A DNA stretch of 51,718 bases from Gammaproteobacteria bacterium (GCA_028066695.1 JALCBG010000004.1:16014-67731), one strand, 5' to 3'; counted from the stretch's first letter, positions 1 to 9,363 are shown. A program made the numbers and translations. The notes: generated by a model from the sequence alone, not told the origin.

Positions 1-1
1 G

Positions 2-859
2 CTGGTCGCGCTGTTGCGCGCGCTCTCGTGGCTGCCCCTGCCGCTGCTGTATGCGCTCGGGCAGGCCCTCGGCGAACTCGCCTACCATCTGCACCGCCGC
101 CGGCAAAAAATCACGCGGCGCAACCTCTCGGCGTGTTTTCCGCAACTGCCCGAGGCGGAAATTTGCCGACTCGCGCGCCGCCATTTTCGCGTGCTGGCGG
201 CGGCGGCTCTCGCTACCGGGGTCGGCTGGTGGGCGCGCCCGGCGCGGCTGGCGCGGCTGACCCATTTTCGCGGCGGCGACATCCACGCGCGCGCGCGCGC
301 CGCCGGCAATGTCATTCTGCTGGCGCCGCATTTCGCCGGCCTGGAATACGGCGGCATTCGCCTGTCGCTGGACGCGCCGCTTCTGAGCATGTACCAGCAC
401 CATAAAAACCCGCATTTGGACGCGGTCATCGCCGCCGGCCGCGCGCGTTTTGGCGTGGTTTTGTATGCGCGCAACGCGCCGGCAAAATCCATGATTCGCG
501 CGATGCGCGCCGGCCTGCAGTTTTATTACCTGCCCGATCAGGACCCCGGCGACGGCAAGGGGGTGTTTGCGCCGTTCTTTTCCATTCCCGCCGCGACTTT
601 CGGCGCGCTCGGCCGCCTCGCGCGGCTCGGCGATGCGCGCGTGGTGCCCTGCGCGACCCGCCTGCTGCCGCGCGGCCGCGGCTACGAGATCATCTTCGCC
701 CCGCCGCTGGAAAATTTCCCAAGCGGCGACGAAGCGCGCGACGCCGCGGCGATGAACCGCGCGATTGAGGAACTGATCGCGCTGATGCCGGAACAATACC
801 TGTGGTCGCACCGCCGCTTCAAAACCCGCCCGCCGGGCGAGCCGCCGTTTTATGCGTGA
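2..859 (+). CDS. Lipid A biosynthesis acyltransferase (LpxL/HtrB family), 5' partial
   Basis: Inner-membrane enzyme that transfers a secondary fatty acyl chain from acyl-ACP to a lipid A precursor. Seen: the H-x4-E catalytic motif as HFAGLE, the family block YLPDQDPG followed by an FAPFF segment, and the C-terminal signature EQYLWSHRRFKTRP just before the end. The N-terminus is hydrophobic, as expected for the membrane anchor. The frame is open to the window edge. A TTG at 14 is the first possible start inside the window, but the sequence before it (LVAL) looks like the continuing anchor, so the true start is probably upstream. Which acyl position or chain it uses (LpxL, LpxM or LpxP type) cannot be told from sequence alone. 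Confidence 0.9.
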   Translation: MVALLRALSWLPLPLLYALGQALGELAYHLHRRRQKITRRNLSACFPQLPEAEICRLARRHFRVLAAAALATGVGWWARPARLARLTHFRGGDIHARARAAGNVILLAPHFAGLEYGGIRLSLDAPLLSMYQHHKNPHLDAVIAAGRARFGVVLYARNAPAKSMIRAMRAGLQFYYLPDQDPGDGKGVFAPFFSIPAATFGALGRLARLGDARVVPCATRLLPRGRGYEIIFAPPLENFPSGDEARDAAAMNRAIEELIALMPEQYLWSHRRFKTRPPGEPPFYA

Positions 860-873
860 GCGGCGCACCCATC

Positions 874-882
874 TGCTAAGAT
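874..882 (+). promoter_or_regulatory. Extended -10 promoter before the Rieske oxygenase gene
   Basis: TGC followed by TAAGAT (877-882), an extended -10 element. No convincing -35 is seen. The start codon is at 902, giving a leader of roughly a dozen bases. Confidence 0.45.
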
Positions 883-901
883 AGCCGCGCAGGCTTCCAT
901 C

Positions 902-2110
902 ATGTCATCGTATTCCACCGCCTCTGAATCTCCGGCCCACATGGAATTACTCGCGCCATGGACCTACCGGCACCCGGAACTCTTCAACCTTGAAGTAGAG
1001 CGCATCTTCAAGCGCCACTGGCTGCTCGCCTGCCATGTCAGCGACTTGCCGGCGCCGCGCGATTATTTCACGCTGGACGCATTCGGCGAATGCGCGCTGC
1101 TGTTGCGCGGCGACGACCGGCGGGTGCGCGCGTTTCACAACATTTGCCGCCACCGCGGCGCGAAATTGCTCGACGGCAGCGGAAATTGCCCGGCGATGCT
1201 GAGCTGCCCGTTCCACGGCTGGACCTACCGCCTCGACGGCACATTGGCAAGCGTGCCGGCGAGTGGCACTTTCGCAGATCTGGATCTGACGCAACACGCG
1301 CTGGCACCGCTGGAGATGGAAATTTGGATGGGCTTTGTCTTCATTCGCTTCGCCGGGAACGGCGCACCGCTGTCTGAAGAATTGCGCCCGGTTGAGGAAA
1401 CCACCGCTCATTACCGCACCGCGGAGATGGCGCCGCTCGCCGGGACGCGCTACGCGCAGGAACTTCCTTACAATTGGAAAACCGTTCACGATATCGACAA
1501 TGAGGGCTACCATGTGCCGGCGGGACACCCGGCGCTGCAGCAACTTTACGGCGGCAACTACCGCGACGAGGTGCGCGGTGGCGTGCCGGTGTCCACCGCG
1601 CAACTGAACGAAGCGCGCGGCACGCTGTGGAGTGTGCGGCATTATCAAAAACTGCTGCCGGTTTATGACGAATTGTTCCCGCATCTGCCGACGCCGCAGC
1701 GGCGCGCGTGGTTGTACATCGGCGTCTATCCGAGCACTGTGCTGGCGCTGTATCCTGAATGCATTGAGTTCTACATGAGTATTCCGCTCGCGCCCGGGCG
1801 TTCGCGCATGATCGGCGCGTCTTACGCACTGCCTGATGCGCGCCGCGAAATGCGCGCCGCGCGTTACCTGAATGCGCGCATCAACCGCATGACCGAGCGT
1901 GAAGACCGGGCGTTTGTGCGGCGACTGCACCAGGGCCTGCACTCGAGCGAGCGTCCGACGCCACATCTTTCGTCATTGGAGGAAGGCGTGTTTGAACTGC
2001 ACGAGCAAATTCGGCGCGAATTGCCGGTCGCCGGCCTGCCGGCAGCGCCGGCCGACGGGACGTTGGCGCGGGTGGATTTTGAGATGCGAACGCAGCAGCG
2101 GCGGGTTTGA
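902..2110 (+). CDS. Rieske 2Fe-2S oxygenase alpha subunit, quaternary-ammonium (CntA/GbcA) type
   Basis: Terminal oxygenase subunit of a Rieske non-haem iron oxygenase, 402 residues. Rieske cluster ligands are C82-x-H84 and C102-x2-H105. The mononuclear iron site is NWKTVHDIDNEGYH, with H204 and H209. Between the two centres, most family members have Asp in the D-x-Y-H element. Here it is Glu (E201), with the same spacing as carnitine oxygenase CntA and betaine or stachydrine demethylases as I remember them, so a quaternary-ammonium substrate is likely. No reductase gene is adjacent; electrons must come from elsewhere. It converges on the potFGHI operon, whose importer might supply the substrate, but that link is only positional. 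The exact substrate is unknown. Confidence 0.85.
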   Translation: MSSYSTASESPAHMELLAPWTYRHPELFNLEVERIFKRHWLLACHVSDLPAPRDYFTLDAFGECALLLRGDDRRVRAFHNICRHRGAKLLDGSGNCPAMLSCPFHGWTYRLDGTLASVPASGTFADLDLTQHALAPLEMEIWMGFVFIRFAGNGAPLSEELRPVEETTAHYRTAEMAPLAGTRYAQELPYNWKTVHDIDNEGYHVPAGHPALQQLYGGNYRDEVRGGVPVSTAQLNEARGTLWSVRHYQKLLPVYDELFPHLPTPQRRAWLYIGVYPSTVLALYPECIEFYMSIPLAPGRSRMIGASYALPDARREMRAARYLNARINRMTEREDRAFVRRLHQGLHSSERPTPHLSSLEEGVFELHEQIRRELPVAGLPAAPADGTLARVDFEMRTQQRRV

Positions 2111-2128
2111 CGGCGGAAACGAAACCCG
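2102..2128. terminator. Possible bidirectional terminator between the Rieske gene and potI
   Basis: Arms CGGGTTT (2102-2108) and AAACCCG (2122-2128) form a 7-bp stem with a 13-base loop that overlaps the Rieske stop codon. A competing shorter hairpin pairs GAAAC (2121) with GTTTC (2133). The position between convergent genes fits a terminator. There is no clear U tract. Confidence 0.35.
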
Positions 2129-2149
2129 GCGAGTTTCAGGGATCCGGAA

Positions 2150-2980
2150 TTATGCCGAAGCCATTCGCATGTCGCGTTCGCGCTGTTTGCGCTGACGCAG
2201 CAGCAGCCAGCCGGCGAGCGCGACGCCGACGGCGACCGTGAAGATGATGATGGTGGCGAGCGCATTGATGTCCGGGCGCAGGCCAAGGCGGACGCGGGAA
2301 TAGATCAGCATCGGCAGCGTGTTGGCGCCGGGCCCTGATACGAAACTGGCGATGACCAGGTCGTCCAGCGACAATGTAAACGCCAGCAACCAGCCGGCCA
2401 GCATGCCGGGCGCGAGCAGCGGCAGCGTGATGTCAAACATGACGCGCAGCGGTTTGCCGCCCAAATCCTGCGCGGCTTCCTCCAAATCCTGCGCCATCCC
2501 GGACAGCCTCGACTGCACGATGACCGCGACATAAGCAAGCGAAAAGGTGATGTGGGCGATGGTGATGGTTGTCATGCCTCGGCTGGACGGCCACCCGAGC
2601 AATTCGTTCAGCGTGATGAACAGCAGCAGCAGCGACAGGCCGGTGATAACTTCGGGCATGACCAGCGGCGCCGAAAGCATGCCGGTGAAAAGCGTGCGTC
2701 CGCGGAAACGGCCGAAGCGCGCTATCGTCAGCCCGGCGAAGGTGCCGAGCAATGTGGCAAAAGTCGCGTTGACCACCGCAATTTGCAAACTCAGCAGCAG
2801 GGAGTTCCAGATTTCCTCGCTGGTGAACAGACTTTTGTACCAGCGCAGTGAAAATCCGCCCCATACCGGCACCAGCCGCGAGTGGTTAAATGAATACACC
2901 ACCAGCAGCACCATCGGGATGTACAGGAATGCCATGCCGAAACACAGCGCCGAAAACAAAAAAGTCGAGCGCTTTTTCAT
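2150..2980 (-). CDS. potI: Polyamine-type ABC transporter permease PotI
   Basis: Second inner-membrane permease of the PotFGHI-type importer, 276 residues. It has the usual six membrane segments. The cytoplasmic coupling loop is EEAAQDLGGKPLRVMFDITL, the conserved EAA motif of binding-protein-dependent permeases that docks onto the ATPase. The start ATG overlaps the potH stop codon by four bases (ATGA), so translation is coupled. It is the last gene of potF-potG-potH-potI. Similarity is clearly to PotI/PotC; the actual ligand depends on PotF. Confidence 0.93.
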   Translation of the reverse strand: MKKRSTFLFSALCFGMAFLYIPMVLLVVYSFNHSRLVPVWGGFSLRWYKSLFTSEEIWNSLLLSLQIAVVNATFATLLGTFAGLTIARFGRFRGRTLFTGMLSAPLVMPEVITGLSLLLLFITLNELLGWPSSRGMTTITIAHITFSLAYVAVIVQSRLSGMAQDLEEAAQDLGGKPLRVMFDITLPLLAPGMLAGWLLAFTLSLDDLVIASFVSGPGANTLPMLIYSRVRLGLRPDINALATIIIFTVAVGVALAGWLLLRQRKQRERDMRMASA

Positions 2981-4002
2981 GCGCCTTTCCCCGCGCCGCG
3001 CGAACTTTCGCCGGACTGGAAGTGCTGGTAGAGCATCATCGGCGCGACCAACACCACAAGCAGCGCGATCGCAACAGCGGCGGCCACCGGCCAGTCGCGG
3101 TTGGCATTAAATTCGCCGTACAGCACTTTTCCGATCATCAGCACATTACCGCCGCCGAGCAAATCGGGAATGACAAACTCGCCGGTTGCCGGAATGAACA
3201 CCAGCAGCGAGCCGGCGATGATGCCGGGCACGGTAAGCGGCAGCGTTACCGTCAAAAAAGTCACAGCCGGATGCGCGCCAAGGTCGGATGCCGCCTCGTT
3301 CAGCGTCATGTCCAGTTTTTCCATGCTGGCATAGAGCGGCAAAATCATGAACGGCAGGTACGAATAGACGATGCCGACATAGACGGCGAATTCGGAATAC
3401 AGCAGCCGCACCGGCCGCTCGATGAGCCCCGCCCAAATTAAAATGTTGTTGATCGTACCCTGGTCGGCGAGGATGCCCATCCACGCATACACACGCAGCA
3501 AAAAAGAAGTCCAGAACGGCAGGATGATCAGCAGCAGCAAAATGTGTTTTGCCGGGGACGCGGCGCGCACGATGCCGTAGGCAATCGGGTAGCCGATCAG
3601 GAGGCAGAAGGCCGTGGAAATCCCCGAGATTTTCAGCGAATTAAGGTAGGTTTCCACATACAACTTGTCCTCCCACAGGTAGGCAAAGTTATCGAACAGC
3701 AGGCGCACACGCAGCGCGCCGTCCTCGGCCCATTCCGTCAGCGGCGAAAACGGCGGACTGGCGATTAGCGATTCGGCCAGGCTGATTTTCAGAACGATGA
3801 AAAAGGGGACCAGGAAAAAGACCAGCAACCACAGGAAGGGGACCGAGATGGTCAGGCCGCGCCAATGTGCCTGCAGAAAATTGTCAATTTTGCGCGTGAG
3901 ATCGCGCGCGACGCCCGGCAACAACCCGCGCATCAGCCCCGGCAGCAGGTTGCGCAGCAACGCGCGGTGCTGCGGCGAATCCGCGTTGCGCCCTGCGCTC
4001 AT
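2977..4002 (-). CDS. potH: Polyamine-type ABC transporter permease PotH
   Basis: First inner-membrane permease of the importer, 341 residues. A hydrophilic N-terminus of about 45 residues precedes the first membrane segment. The EAA coupling loop is LNEAASDLGAHPAVTFLTVT. I chose the ATG at 4002 because its first base is the last base of the potG stop codon (TGATG), the usual sign of coupling. A longer reading from 4038 would lie inside potG. Domain order and motifs match PotH/PotB over the full length. Confidence 0.93.
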   Translation of the reverse strand: MSAGRNADSPQHRALLRNLLPGLMRGLLPGVARDLTRKIDNFLQAHWRGLTISVPFLWLLVFFLVPFFIVLKISLAESLIASPPFSPLTEWAEDGALRVRLLFDNFAYLWEDKLYVETYLNSLKISGISTAFCLLIGYPIAYGIVRAASPAKHILLLLIILPFWTSFLLRVYAWMGILADQGTINNILIWAGLIERPVRLLYSEFAVYVGIVYSYLPFMILPLYASMEKLDMTLNEAASDLGAHPAVTFLTVTLPLTVPGIIAGSLLVFIPATGEFVIPDLLGGGNVLMIGKVLYGEFNANRDWPVAAAVAIALLVVLVAPMMLYQHFQSGESSRGAGKGA

Positions 4003-5165
4003 CAGTCGCGCAAAATCAGGCTGTTTTCCGGGCGCCAACTCAGATAGACGCGGTCTTCCCAGTCAATTTTGTTGCGATCGATGCGCTGCAAATTCGGCGC
4101 GGTTACCTGCACCACTTGTCCGCCGTCCACGCGCACGCGGTAAATCGACAGGTTGCCCATGTAGGCGAGTTCCAACACCTCGCCCCGCAGAGACTGCAGT
4201 TTGTCGTCTCCCGGCTTGGATTTGCTCATGGTGATTTTTTCCGGGCGAATCGCCAGCAGTGCCTTCTGCCCATCTTTGATGTCGGCATCCTTCGGCGCGC
4301 GCAAAGGCTCGCGCACCCGCGGACAGGCGAGATGCCAGCCGCCCTTTCCGCCCGCGGCGATGTTGCCTTCAAATGTGTTGATGGTGCCGATGAAGTTCGC
4401 AATCTTGCGCGTCTTCGGACGCTCATACACTTCGCTCGGCTCGCCCACCTGAATGATGTTGCCTGCGTCCATCACCGCAATCCGCGTTGACAGCGTCATC
4501 GCCTCCTCCTGGTCATGCGTGACCACGATGAAAGTAATGCCGAGTTGGTCCTGAATTTTCATCAATTCAAACTGCGTCTGCTCGCGCAGCCGCTTGTCGA
4601 GCGCTCCCAGCGGCTCGTCCAGCAGCAACACCTTCGGCTGTTTGACCAGCGCGCGCGCGAGCGCCACGCGCTGGCGCTGCCCGCCGGAAAGCTGGTGCGG
4701 TTTGCGCTTGCCGAACTGCCGCAACTCGACCATCTCGAGAATGTCGCCGACGCGTTTCGCGATTTCAGCCTTGGCGACGCCGTCGCGCTTCAGTCCGTAG
4801 GCGACATTCGACTCGACATTCATGTGCGGGAACAGCGCGTAGGACTGGAACATCATGTTGACCGGCCGGCGGTAGGCCGGCACATCGGTCATGTCCGCGC
4901 CGTCGATGGTGATGCTACCGCCGCTCGGTATCTCGAAGCCGGCGAGCATGCGCAGCAGCGTGGTCTTGCCGCAGCCGGAACCCCCGAGCAGCGAGAACAG
5001 TTCGCCGCGGTAGATGTCGAGGTCGACGCTGCCGACCGCGGTGAACGCGCCAAAGCGCTTGCTGACACCCTGGATGCGGATGAACGGCGCCGCATCCGGG
5101 TCGAGCCACGGGCGGTCGGCGTATTGCGCGCCGGTTCCGCCTGCGGGGCCCGCTGCGGGAGGCAT
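4002..5165 (-). CDS. potG: Polyamine-type ABC transporter ATPase PotG
   Basis: ATPase subunit that powers import, 387 residues. Seen: Walker [10 protein letters not shown], a Q-loop region [13 protein letters not shown], signature LSGGQRQR, Walker [13 protein letters not shown] and the switch histidine in [11 protein letters not shown]-terminal TOBE domain follows (about residues 290-387). The ATG at 5165 is preceded by AGGAGG, which overlaps the potF stop codon. The open frame continues upstream to 5582, but that part is antisense to potF and is not PotG-like. The 3' end overlaps potH by one base. Confidence 0.94.
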   Translation of the reverse strand: MPPAAGPAGGTGAQYADRPWLDPDAAPFIRIQGVSKRFGAFTAVGSVDLDIYRGELFSLLGGSGCGKTTLLRMLAGFEIPSGGSITIDGADMTDVPAYRRPVNMMFQSYALFPHMNVESNVAYGLKRDGVAKAEIAKRVGDILEMVELRQFGKRKPHQLSGGQRQRVALARALVKQPKVLLLDEPLGALDKRLREQTQFELMKIQDQLGITFIVVTHDQEEAMTLSTRIAVMDAGNIIQVGEPSEVYERPKTRKIANFIGTINTFEGNIAAGGKGGWHLACPRVREPLRAPKDADIKDGQKALLAIRPEKITMSKSKPGDDKLQSLRGEVLELAYMGNLSIYRVRVDGGQVVQVTAPNLQRIDRNKIDWEDRVYLSWRPENSLILRD

Positions 5166-5176
5166 CGCCGCGCCTC

Positions 5177-6274
5177 CTAATTGCCCGACTTGAACTTGGT
5201 CCAGGTGCGCGTGCGCACCCGCTCGACTTTCTGCGGAACCACCGCGAGCGTGTACATTTCCCGGACGAGTCGCGCGGGCGGGTAGGCCGCGATGCTGGAG
5301 GTGACATTTTCGTCGACCATGTCGTGCGCGGTCGCGTTGCCGGTCGCATACCAGGTGAAATTGCTGTCGTTTGCCGCAACTTCGGGGCGCATCATGTAGT
5401 TCATAAACAGGTGCGCGCCTTCGACATTTTTTGCGTCGGCCGGAATCACCCAGCCGTCCACCCAGATATTCGCCGCGCCGGGACCCGGCGGTGAAAAGAA
5501 ATCCAGCACCACGCCGGTGTTCGCTTCGGCCGCCTGTGACATTGCCAGCAACCCGTCGGGGCCCCAGGTCACCGCCACGCAAAACTCGCGCTCGGGCATG
5601 CGCTGGTAGGCGTAGTTGTCAAAAGTCTTGATGTAAGGGCGGACTTTCAGCAGCATCTCTTCGGCTTTTTTGTAATCAGCCTTTTTGCGCGAACTCGGGT
5701 CGAGCCCCAGATGGGCCAACGCCATCGGAATCACATCCTCCGGCGAATCCAGAAAGGCGACCCCGCACTGCGCGAGTTTTTCCATGTGCTTCGGATCGAA
5801 CACCATTTCCAGCGAACCGATCGGCGCATCCGGATGCACACTGCGCACCGCTTGCTCGTTGTAGGTAACGCCGTGCGTACCCCACATGTACGGCACAACA
5901 TATCGGTTGCCCGGGTCCCAGTTGGTTGCCAACTGTTTCATGATATCCTCGCGCATGTGCTTGAGGTTCGGCAGTTTGGATTTGTCGATCTTTTGCAGGA
6001 TGCCGCCGGCCGGAATCAGGCGGCCGATCTGTGAGCCGGAATGGCTGACCACGTCGTAGCCGCTGTTGCCGGCGAGAAGTTTTGCGTCGATGGACTCAAT
6101 CGAGTCGTAGTTGTCGTAGACGACTTTGATGCCGAACTCTTTCTCGAAGTTCGCGATGGTGTCCTCGGCGATGTATTCCGCCCAGTTGGTGACATGCAGG
6201 GTTTTTCCCTGGGCGTGCGCCGCGACGGTGAAAACCGCGAGCAACAGCGCAACTGCAATGCGGGAGAATTTCAT
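5177..6274 (-). CDS. potF: Periplasmic polyamine-binding protein PotF-like
   Basis: Solute-binding protein of the importer, 365 residues, with a Sec signal peptide ending near AHA-QG (about residue 21). The mature start LHVTNWAEYIAEDTI aligns with the PotF segment YNWSDYIAPDT, and the C-terminus RVRTRTWTKFKSGN is PotF-like. The acidic residues that hold the amines appear kept (WGPDG and WVDGW). At the mouth of the pocket, PotF's Ser-Asp is replaced by Ala-Glu, so ligand preference may differ from putrescine. First gene of the operon. SD GGAGGAA lies nine bases before the ATG. Confidence 0.9.
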   Translation of the reverse strand: MKFSRIAVALLLAVFTVAAHAQGKTLHVTNWAEYIAEDTIANFEKEFGIKVVYDNYDSIESIDAKLLAGNSGYDVVSHSGSQIGRLIPAGGILQKIDKSKLPNLKHMREDIMKQLATNWDPGNRYVVPYMWGTHGVTYNEQAVRSVHPDAPIGSLEMVFDPKHMEKLAQCGVAFLDSPEDVIPMALAHLGLDPSSRKKADYKKAEEMLLKVRPYIKTFDNYAYQRMPEREFCVAVTWGPDGLLAMSQAAEANTGVVLDFFSPPGPGAANIWVDGWVIPADAKNVEGAHLFMNYMMRPEVAANDSNFTWYATGNATAHDMVDENVTSSIAAYPPARLVREMYTLAVVPQKVERVRTRTWTKFKSGN

Positions 6275-6343
6275 TTTTCGTTCCTCCGGTTGGTTGAAAT
6301 TTCCGCGCGCGGGAACTGCGTCCCCGGCGCGGGGCGTTCGGTA

Positions 6344-6352
6344 TTTATAGCA
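6344..6352 (-). promoter_or_regulatory. Extended -10 promoter of potFGHI
   Basis: On the minus strand, TGC-TATAAA, an extended -10, about 70 bases before potF. No matching -35 is visible. Confidence 0.5.
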
Positions 6353-6398
6353 CAGCCCGGCGGAAACGGGCGGGAATGGCCGCGGTGAATTTCGGGCG

Positions 6399-6417
6399 GG
6401 TGGGCGACGCGCCCACC
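6399..6417 (-). terminator. Hairpin after the EamA transporter gene
   Basis: Perfect 8-bp stem GGTGGGCG/CGCCCACC with a three-base loop, 15 bases past the EamA stop codon and upstream of the potF promoter. There is no U tract, so it may act as a 3'-end stabiliser or as part of a Rho-dependent end. Confidence 0.45.
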
Positions 6418-6431
6418 GGCCGGAATTTGCC

Positions 6432-7340
6432 CTATTCCCTCGCGCGGCGGTTGATTATGGCGACCGCGCCGAGCGTGACCGCGGCGCCGCAGAGTTGCAG
6501 CCAGGACATGCGCTCGCCGAGAAACACAAACGCGCCGGCCAGGCCGAACACCGGAATCAAGTTCAAAAAACTGCCCGCGTAATTTGCGCCGATGCGCGCC
6601 AGCGCGGCGATGTAAAGCGAAAACGCGAGCGCGTATTGCACCACGCCGGAGGCGGCGGCCAGCGCCCACGCGGACGGCGGCGCGTCGAGCGACGCATTCG
6701 GCGTGAACAGCCGCTCCAGCGGCAGCAATGCAAGCGCAAAACCGAGCGCGGCGAGTTGCTGCCAGGCGACGATGAGCACGGCGTCTATGCGCCGGGCAAA
6801 ACGCCCGGACAGCACCACATAAAGCGCCGCAGTCAGCGTGCCGGCGAAAACCAGCGCGTTGCCGAGCAGCCGGCCGCCACTGATTCCGCCGGGGTGCAGT
6901 GCGCCGAGCGCAACCACGAGTCCGCCGAGCGCGAGCAACGACAGCAGCGTCAGTCGCGCGCCGGGCTTTTCGCCGAACAGCAGCGCCGACAGCGCCAAAA
7001 TCAAAACCGCTTCGCTCGCGTAGATCAGCGCCGCGCTGCCGGCTTCGGTGAACAGCAAGCCGATCAGCGACAGCAAATACGCGAGACCCGGTTCCAGCAG
7101 GCCGAGCGCCGCGACCGCGAGCAAGTCGCGCCTTGTCAGGCGCGGCAACGGCGCGCGCCGCAACAACAAATATCCCCATAACAATGCGACGCTCGCAACC
7201 AGTTGCACCACCAGCAAGAACACCGGCGGAAAGGATGCGAGCACACTTTTCGACATCACCAGCGCGCCGCCCCAGCACAGCGTGGCGAGAGTCGCAAGCA
7301 GCGCGCCGGCGGAATACGGCGGTGGGCGGGTGGTAACTAC
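6432..7340 (-). CDS. EamA/DMT-family transporter, start codon unresolved
   Basis: Inner-membrane drug/metabolite-type exporter with two EamA repeats and about ten hydrophobic segments, ending INRRARE. The first conserved helix begins around ALLATLATLCWGG. Between the tadA stop (7337-7339) and that helix there is no ATG, GTG or TTG in frame: the codons are GTA, GTT, ACC and so on. The first GTG-ATG pair, near 7257, lies inside helix 1. Candidate rare starts are GTT at 7337, CTG at 7301 and ATT at 7373. The end given here (7340) is nominal. A start hidden in tadA, or a base error turning GTG into GTT, would also explain it. Substrate unknown. Confidence 0.75.
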   Translation of the reverse strand, partial: VVTTRPPPYSAGALLATLATLCWGGALVMSKSVLASFPPVFLLVVQLVASVALLWGYLLLRRAPLPRLTRRDLLAVAALGLLEPGLAYLLSLIGLLFTEAGSAALIYASEAVLILALSALLFGEKPGARLTLLSLLALGGLVVALGALHPGGISGGRLLGNALVFAGTLTAALYVVLSGRFARRIDAVLIVAWQQLAALGFALALLPLERLFTPNASLDAPPSAWALAAASGVVQYALAFSLYIAALARIGANYAGSFLNLIPVFGLAGAFVFLGERMSWLQLCGAAVTLGAVAIINRRARE

Positions 7341-7789
7341 CCCCGTCTCTCCGCAAAAAACTCGGCCAGCAATTCGCGCGCGCGCGCTTCTTCCACGCCG
7401 GCGGTGACTTTGCAGCGGTGGTTGACAAACGGCGCGTCGGTCAGGTCCAGCGCGCCGCCGGCGGCGCCGTATTTGGGGTCGCGGGCGGCGAATATCAGAT
7501 GCGCGATGCGCGCGTGCAGCAGCGCGCCGGCGCACATTACGCACGGCTCAAGAGTCGCATACAGCGCGGCGCCGGGCAGGCGGTGGTTGCCGGCGCGCGC
7601 AGCCGCATCGCGCAGCGCGAGGATTTCGGCGTGCGCGCTCGGGTCGCGCAGCGCGATGCTGCGGTTGTAGCCGCGCCCGAGAATTTCGCCGTCGCGCGCG
7701 ACCACCGCGCCGACCGGTACTTCGCCTTCGTCGCGCGCGCGCGCCGCCAACTCCAGCGCATGCGCCATCATTTCACGGTCTTCGCTCAT
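7337..7789 (-). CDS. tadA: tRNA-specific adenosine deaminase TadA
   Basis: Deaminates adenosine-34 to inosine in tRNA anticodons such as tRNA-Arg(ACG); about 150 residues. The zinc/deaminase motifs are complete: HAE ([10 protein letters not shown]) with its catalytic Glu, and [11 protein letters not shown]-x2-C. The ATG at 7789 overlaps the guaA stop by four bases (ATGA). An in-frame ATG six bases earlier (7795) is possible, but the overlap argues for 7789. It stops with TAG, which shows that TAG terminates translation here. Confidence 0.93.
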   Translation of the reverse strand: MSEDREMMAHALELAARARDEGEVPVGAVVARDGEILGRGYNRSIALRDPSAHAEILALRDAAARAGNHRLPGAALYATLEPCVMCAGALLHARIAHLIFAARDPKYGAAGGALDLTDAPFVNHRCKVTAGVEEARARELLAEFFAERRG

Positions 7790-9363
7790 TCCCATTCTAT
7801 GGTCGCCGGCGGTTTTGCCGAGATGTCGTAGACCACGCGGCTGACGCCCGGCACTTCGTTGCAGATGCGCGCCGAGGCCGAGGCCAGCAGCGCATGCGGG
7901 AGGCGCGCCCAGTCGGCGGTCATAAAGTCGGTGGTCTCCACCGCGCGCAATGCGATGACATGTTCATAGGCGCGCTTGTCGCCGGTTACGCCGACCGATT
8001 TGACCGGCAAAAACACCGCGAAGGCCTGGCTGACATGCGAATGCATTTTATGGTTTTGCAATTCCTCCATGAAAATCGCGTCGGCGCGGCGCAGCACACC
8101 GGCGAATTCGCGGCGCACTTCGCCGAGGATGCGCACCGCCAGACCGGGGCCCGGAAACGGGTGGCGGGCGATCAGCGATTCCGGCAGGCCGAGTTCGCGC
8201 CCGACCGCGCGCACTTCGTCCTTGAATAAATCGCGCAGCGGCTCAAGCAATTTGAGGCGCATGCGCTGCGGCAGGCCGCCGACATTGTGGTGGGATTTGA
8301 TCAGCGTCGCCTGCCCGCTTCCGCCGCCGGAGTCGCCGGCCGATTCTATGACATCCGGGTAGATCGTCCCCTGCGCCAGCCACTTTGCGTCTTCCACGCG
8401 CGCGGCTTCGCGTTCAAAAATTTCAATGAACAAATTGCCGATGATTTTGCGCTTGCGCTCCGGCTCGGTCACGCCTTTTAAGCGCGCGAAAAATTCATCT
8501 GCCGCGTCCACGCGGCGAACGCGAACGCCGAGGTGTTCGGCAAAAGTTTGCATGACCAGGTCGCCTTCGTTCATGCGCAGTAGGCCGGTGTCGACGAAAA
8601 TGCAGGTCAGTTGCGCGCCGATTGCTCTTTGCAGCAAGGCCGCGGCGACCGAGGAATCGACTCCGCCGGACAGGCCGAGAATCACTCCCTCGCCGCGGGT
8701 TTGTTCGCGAATCTCGTCCAGCGCGCGCGCAACGATGTTCGCCGGCGTCCACTCGCGCGCGCAGCCGCATACGCCGTGCACAAAATTGGAGAGGACTTCA
8801 CTGCCGCCTTCGGTCTGCGTTACCTCGGGATGAAATTGCAGACCGAAAAATCCGCGCGCTTCGTCGGCGACCGCGGCGAAAGGCGCGTTGTCGCTGGCGG
8901 CGAGCGCCTTAAAACCGGGCGGCAATTCGGTTACGCGGTCGGCGTGACTCATCCAAACTTCACGCGCTACTGAACGCGCGCCGAGCAATTCGCTGTCCGC
9001 GCAAGATTCAATGCGCGCGCGGCCGTATTCGCCGCGCGCGGCTTGCGCGACCGCGCCGCCGAGTTGCGCGACCATGGTCTGCATGCCGTAGCAAATGCCG
9101 AGCAGCGGTTTTCCCATGTCAAAAATTTCCGGCGGCGCGCGGCGCGCGCCTTCGGCAAAGGCCGAGGCCGGGCCGCCCGACAAAATCACGCCGCGCGGCG
9201 CGAACTACTTGATCCGCGCAAACGGCGCATTCCACGGAAAAATCTCGCAATACACGCCGGACTCGCGCACCGCGCGCGCAATCAGCCGGGTGTATTGCGC
9301 GCCGAAATCCAGAATCAAAATGCGCGAGTTGGCGGGCGCGGCGTTTTTATCGGGGGCGGACAT
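7786..9363 (-). CDS. guaA: GMP synthase (glutamine-hydrolysing), interrupted by an in-frame TAG
   Basis: Converts XMP to GMP using glutamine. Read from ATG 9363 the gene is 525 codons, the family's usual length. It opens [20 protein letters not shown], has the glutaminase cysteine in GICYGMQ and the histidine in LQFHPEV, then the ATP-pyrophosphatase P-loop LSGGVDSS and a C-terminal dimerisation domain ending PPATIEWE. Codon 53 (9207-9205) is TAG, where relatives have an acidic or other residue before FAP-x-GIILSGG. The frame is kept on both sides, so this is a point nonsense change, not a frameshift. A GTG 15 bases downstream (9189) could restart translation but would lose the first strand of the glutaminase domain. 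No Shine-Dalgarno is seen; the leader is AT-rich. Confidence 0.88.

Noticed and set aside
5166-5582. N-terminal extension of PotG to 526 residues
   Set aside because: That part is antisense to potF and unlike PotG. An AGGAGG before ATG 5165 fixes the start.
9205-9207. Genome-wide recoding of TAG as an amino acid
   Set aside because: TAG ends potF, tadA, the Mth938-like gene, the 606-residue membrane protein gene, sulP and smc at the expected places, so it is an ordinary stop here.
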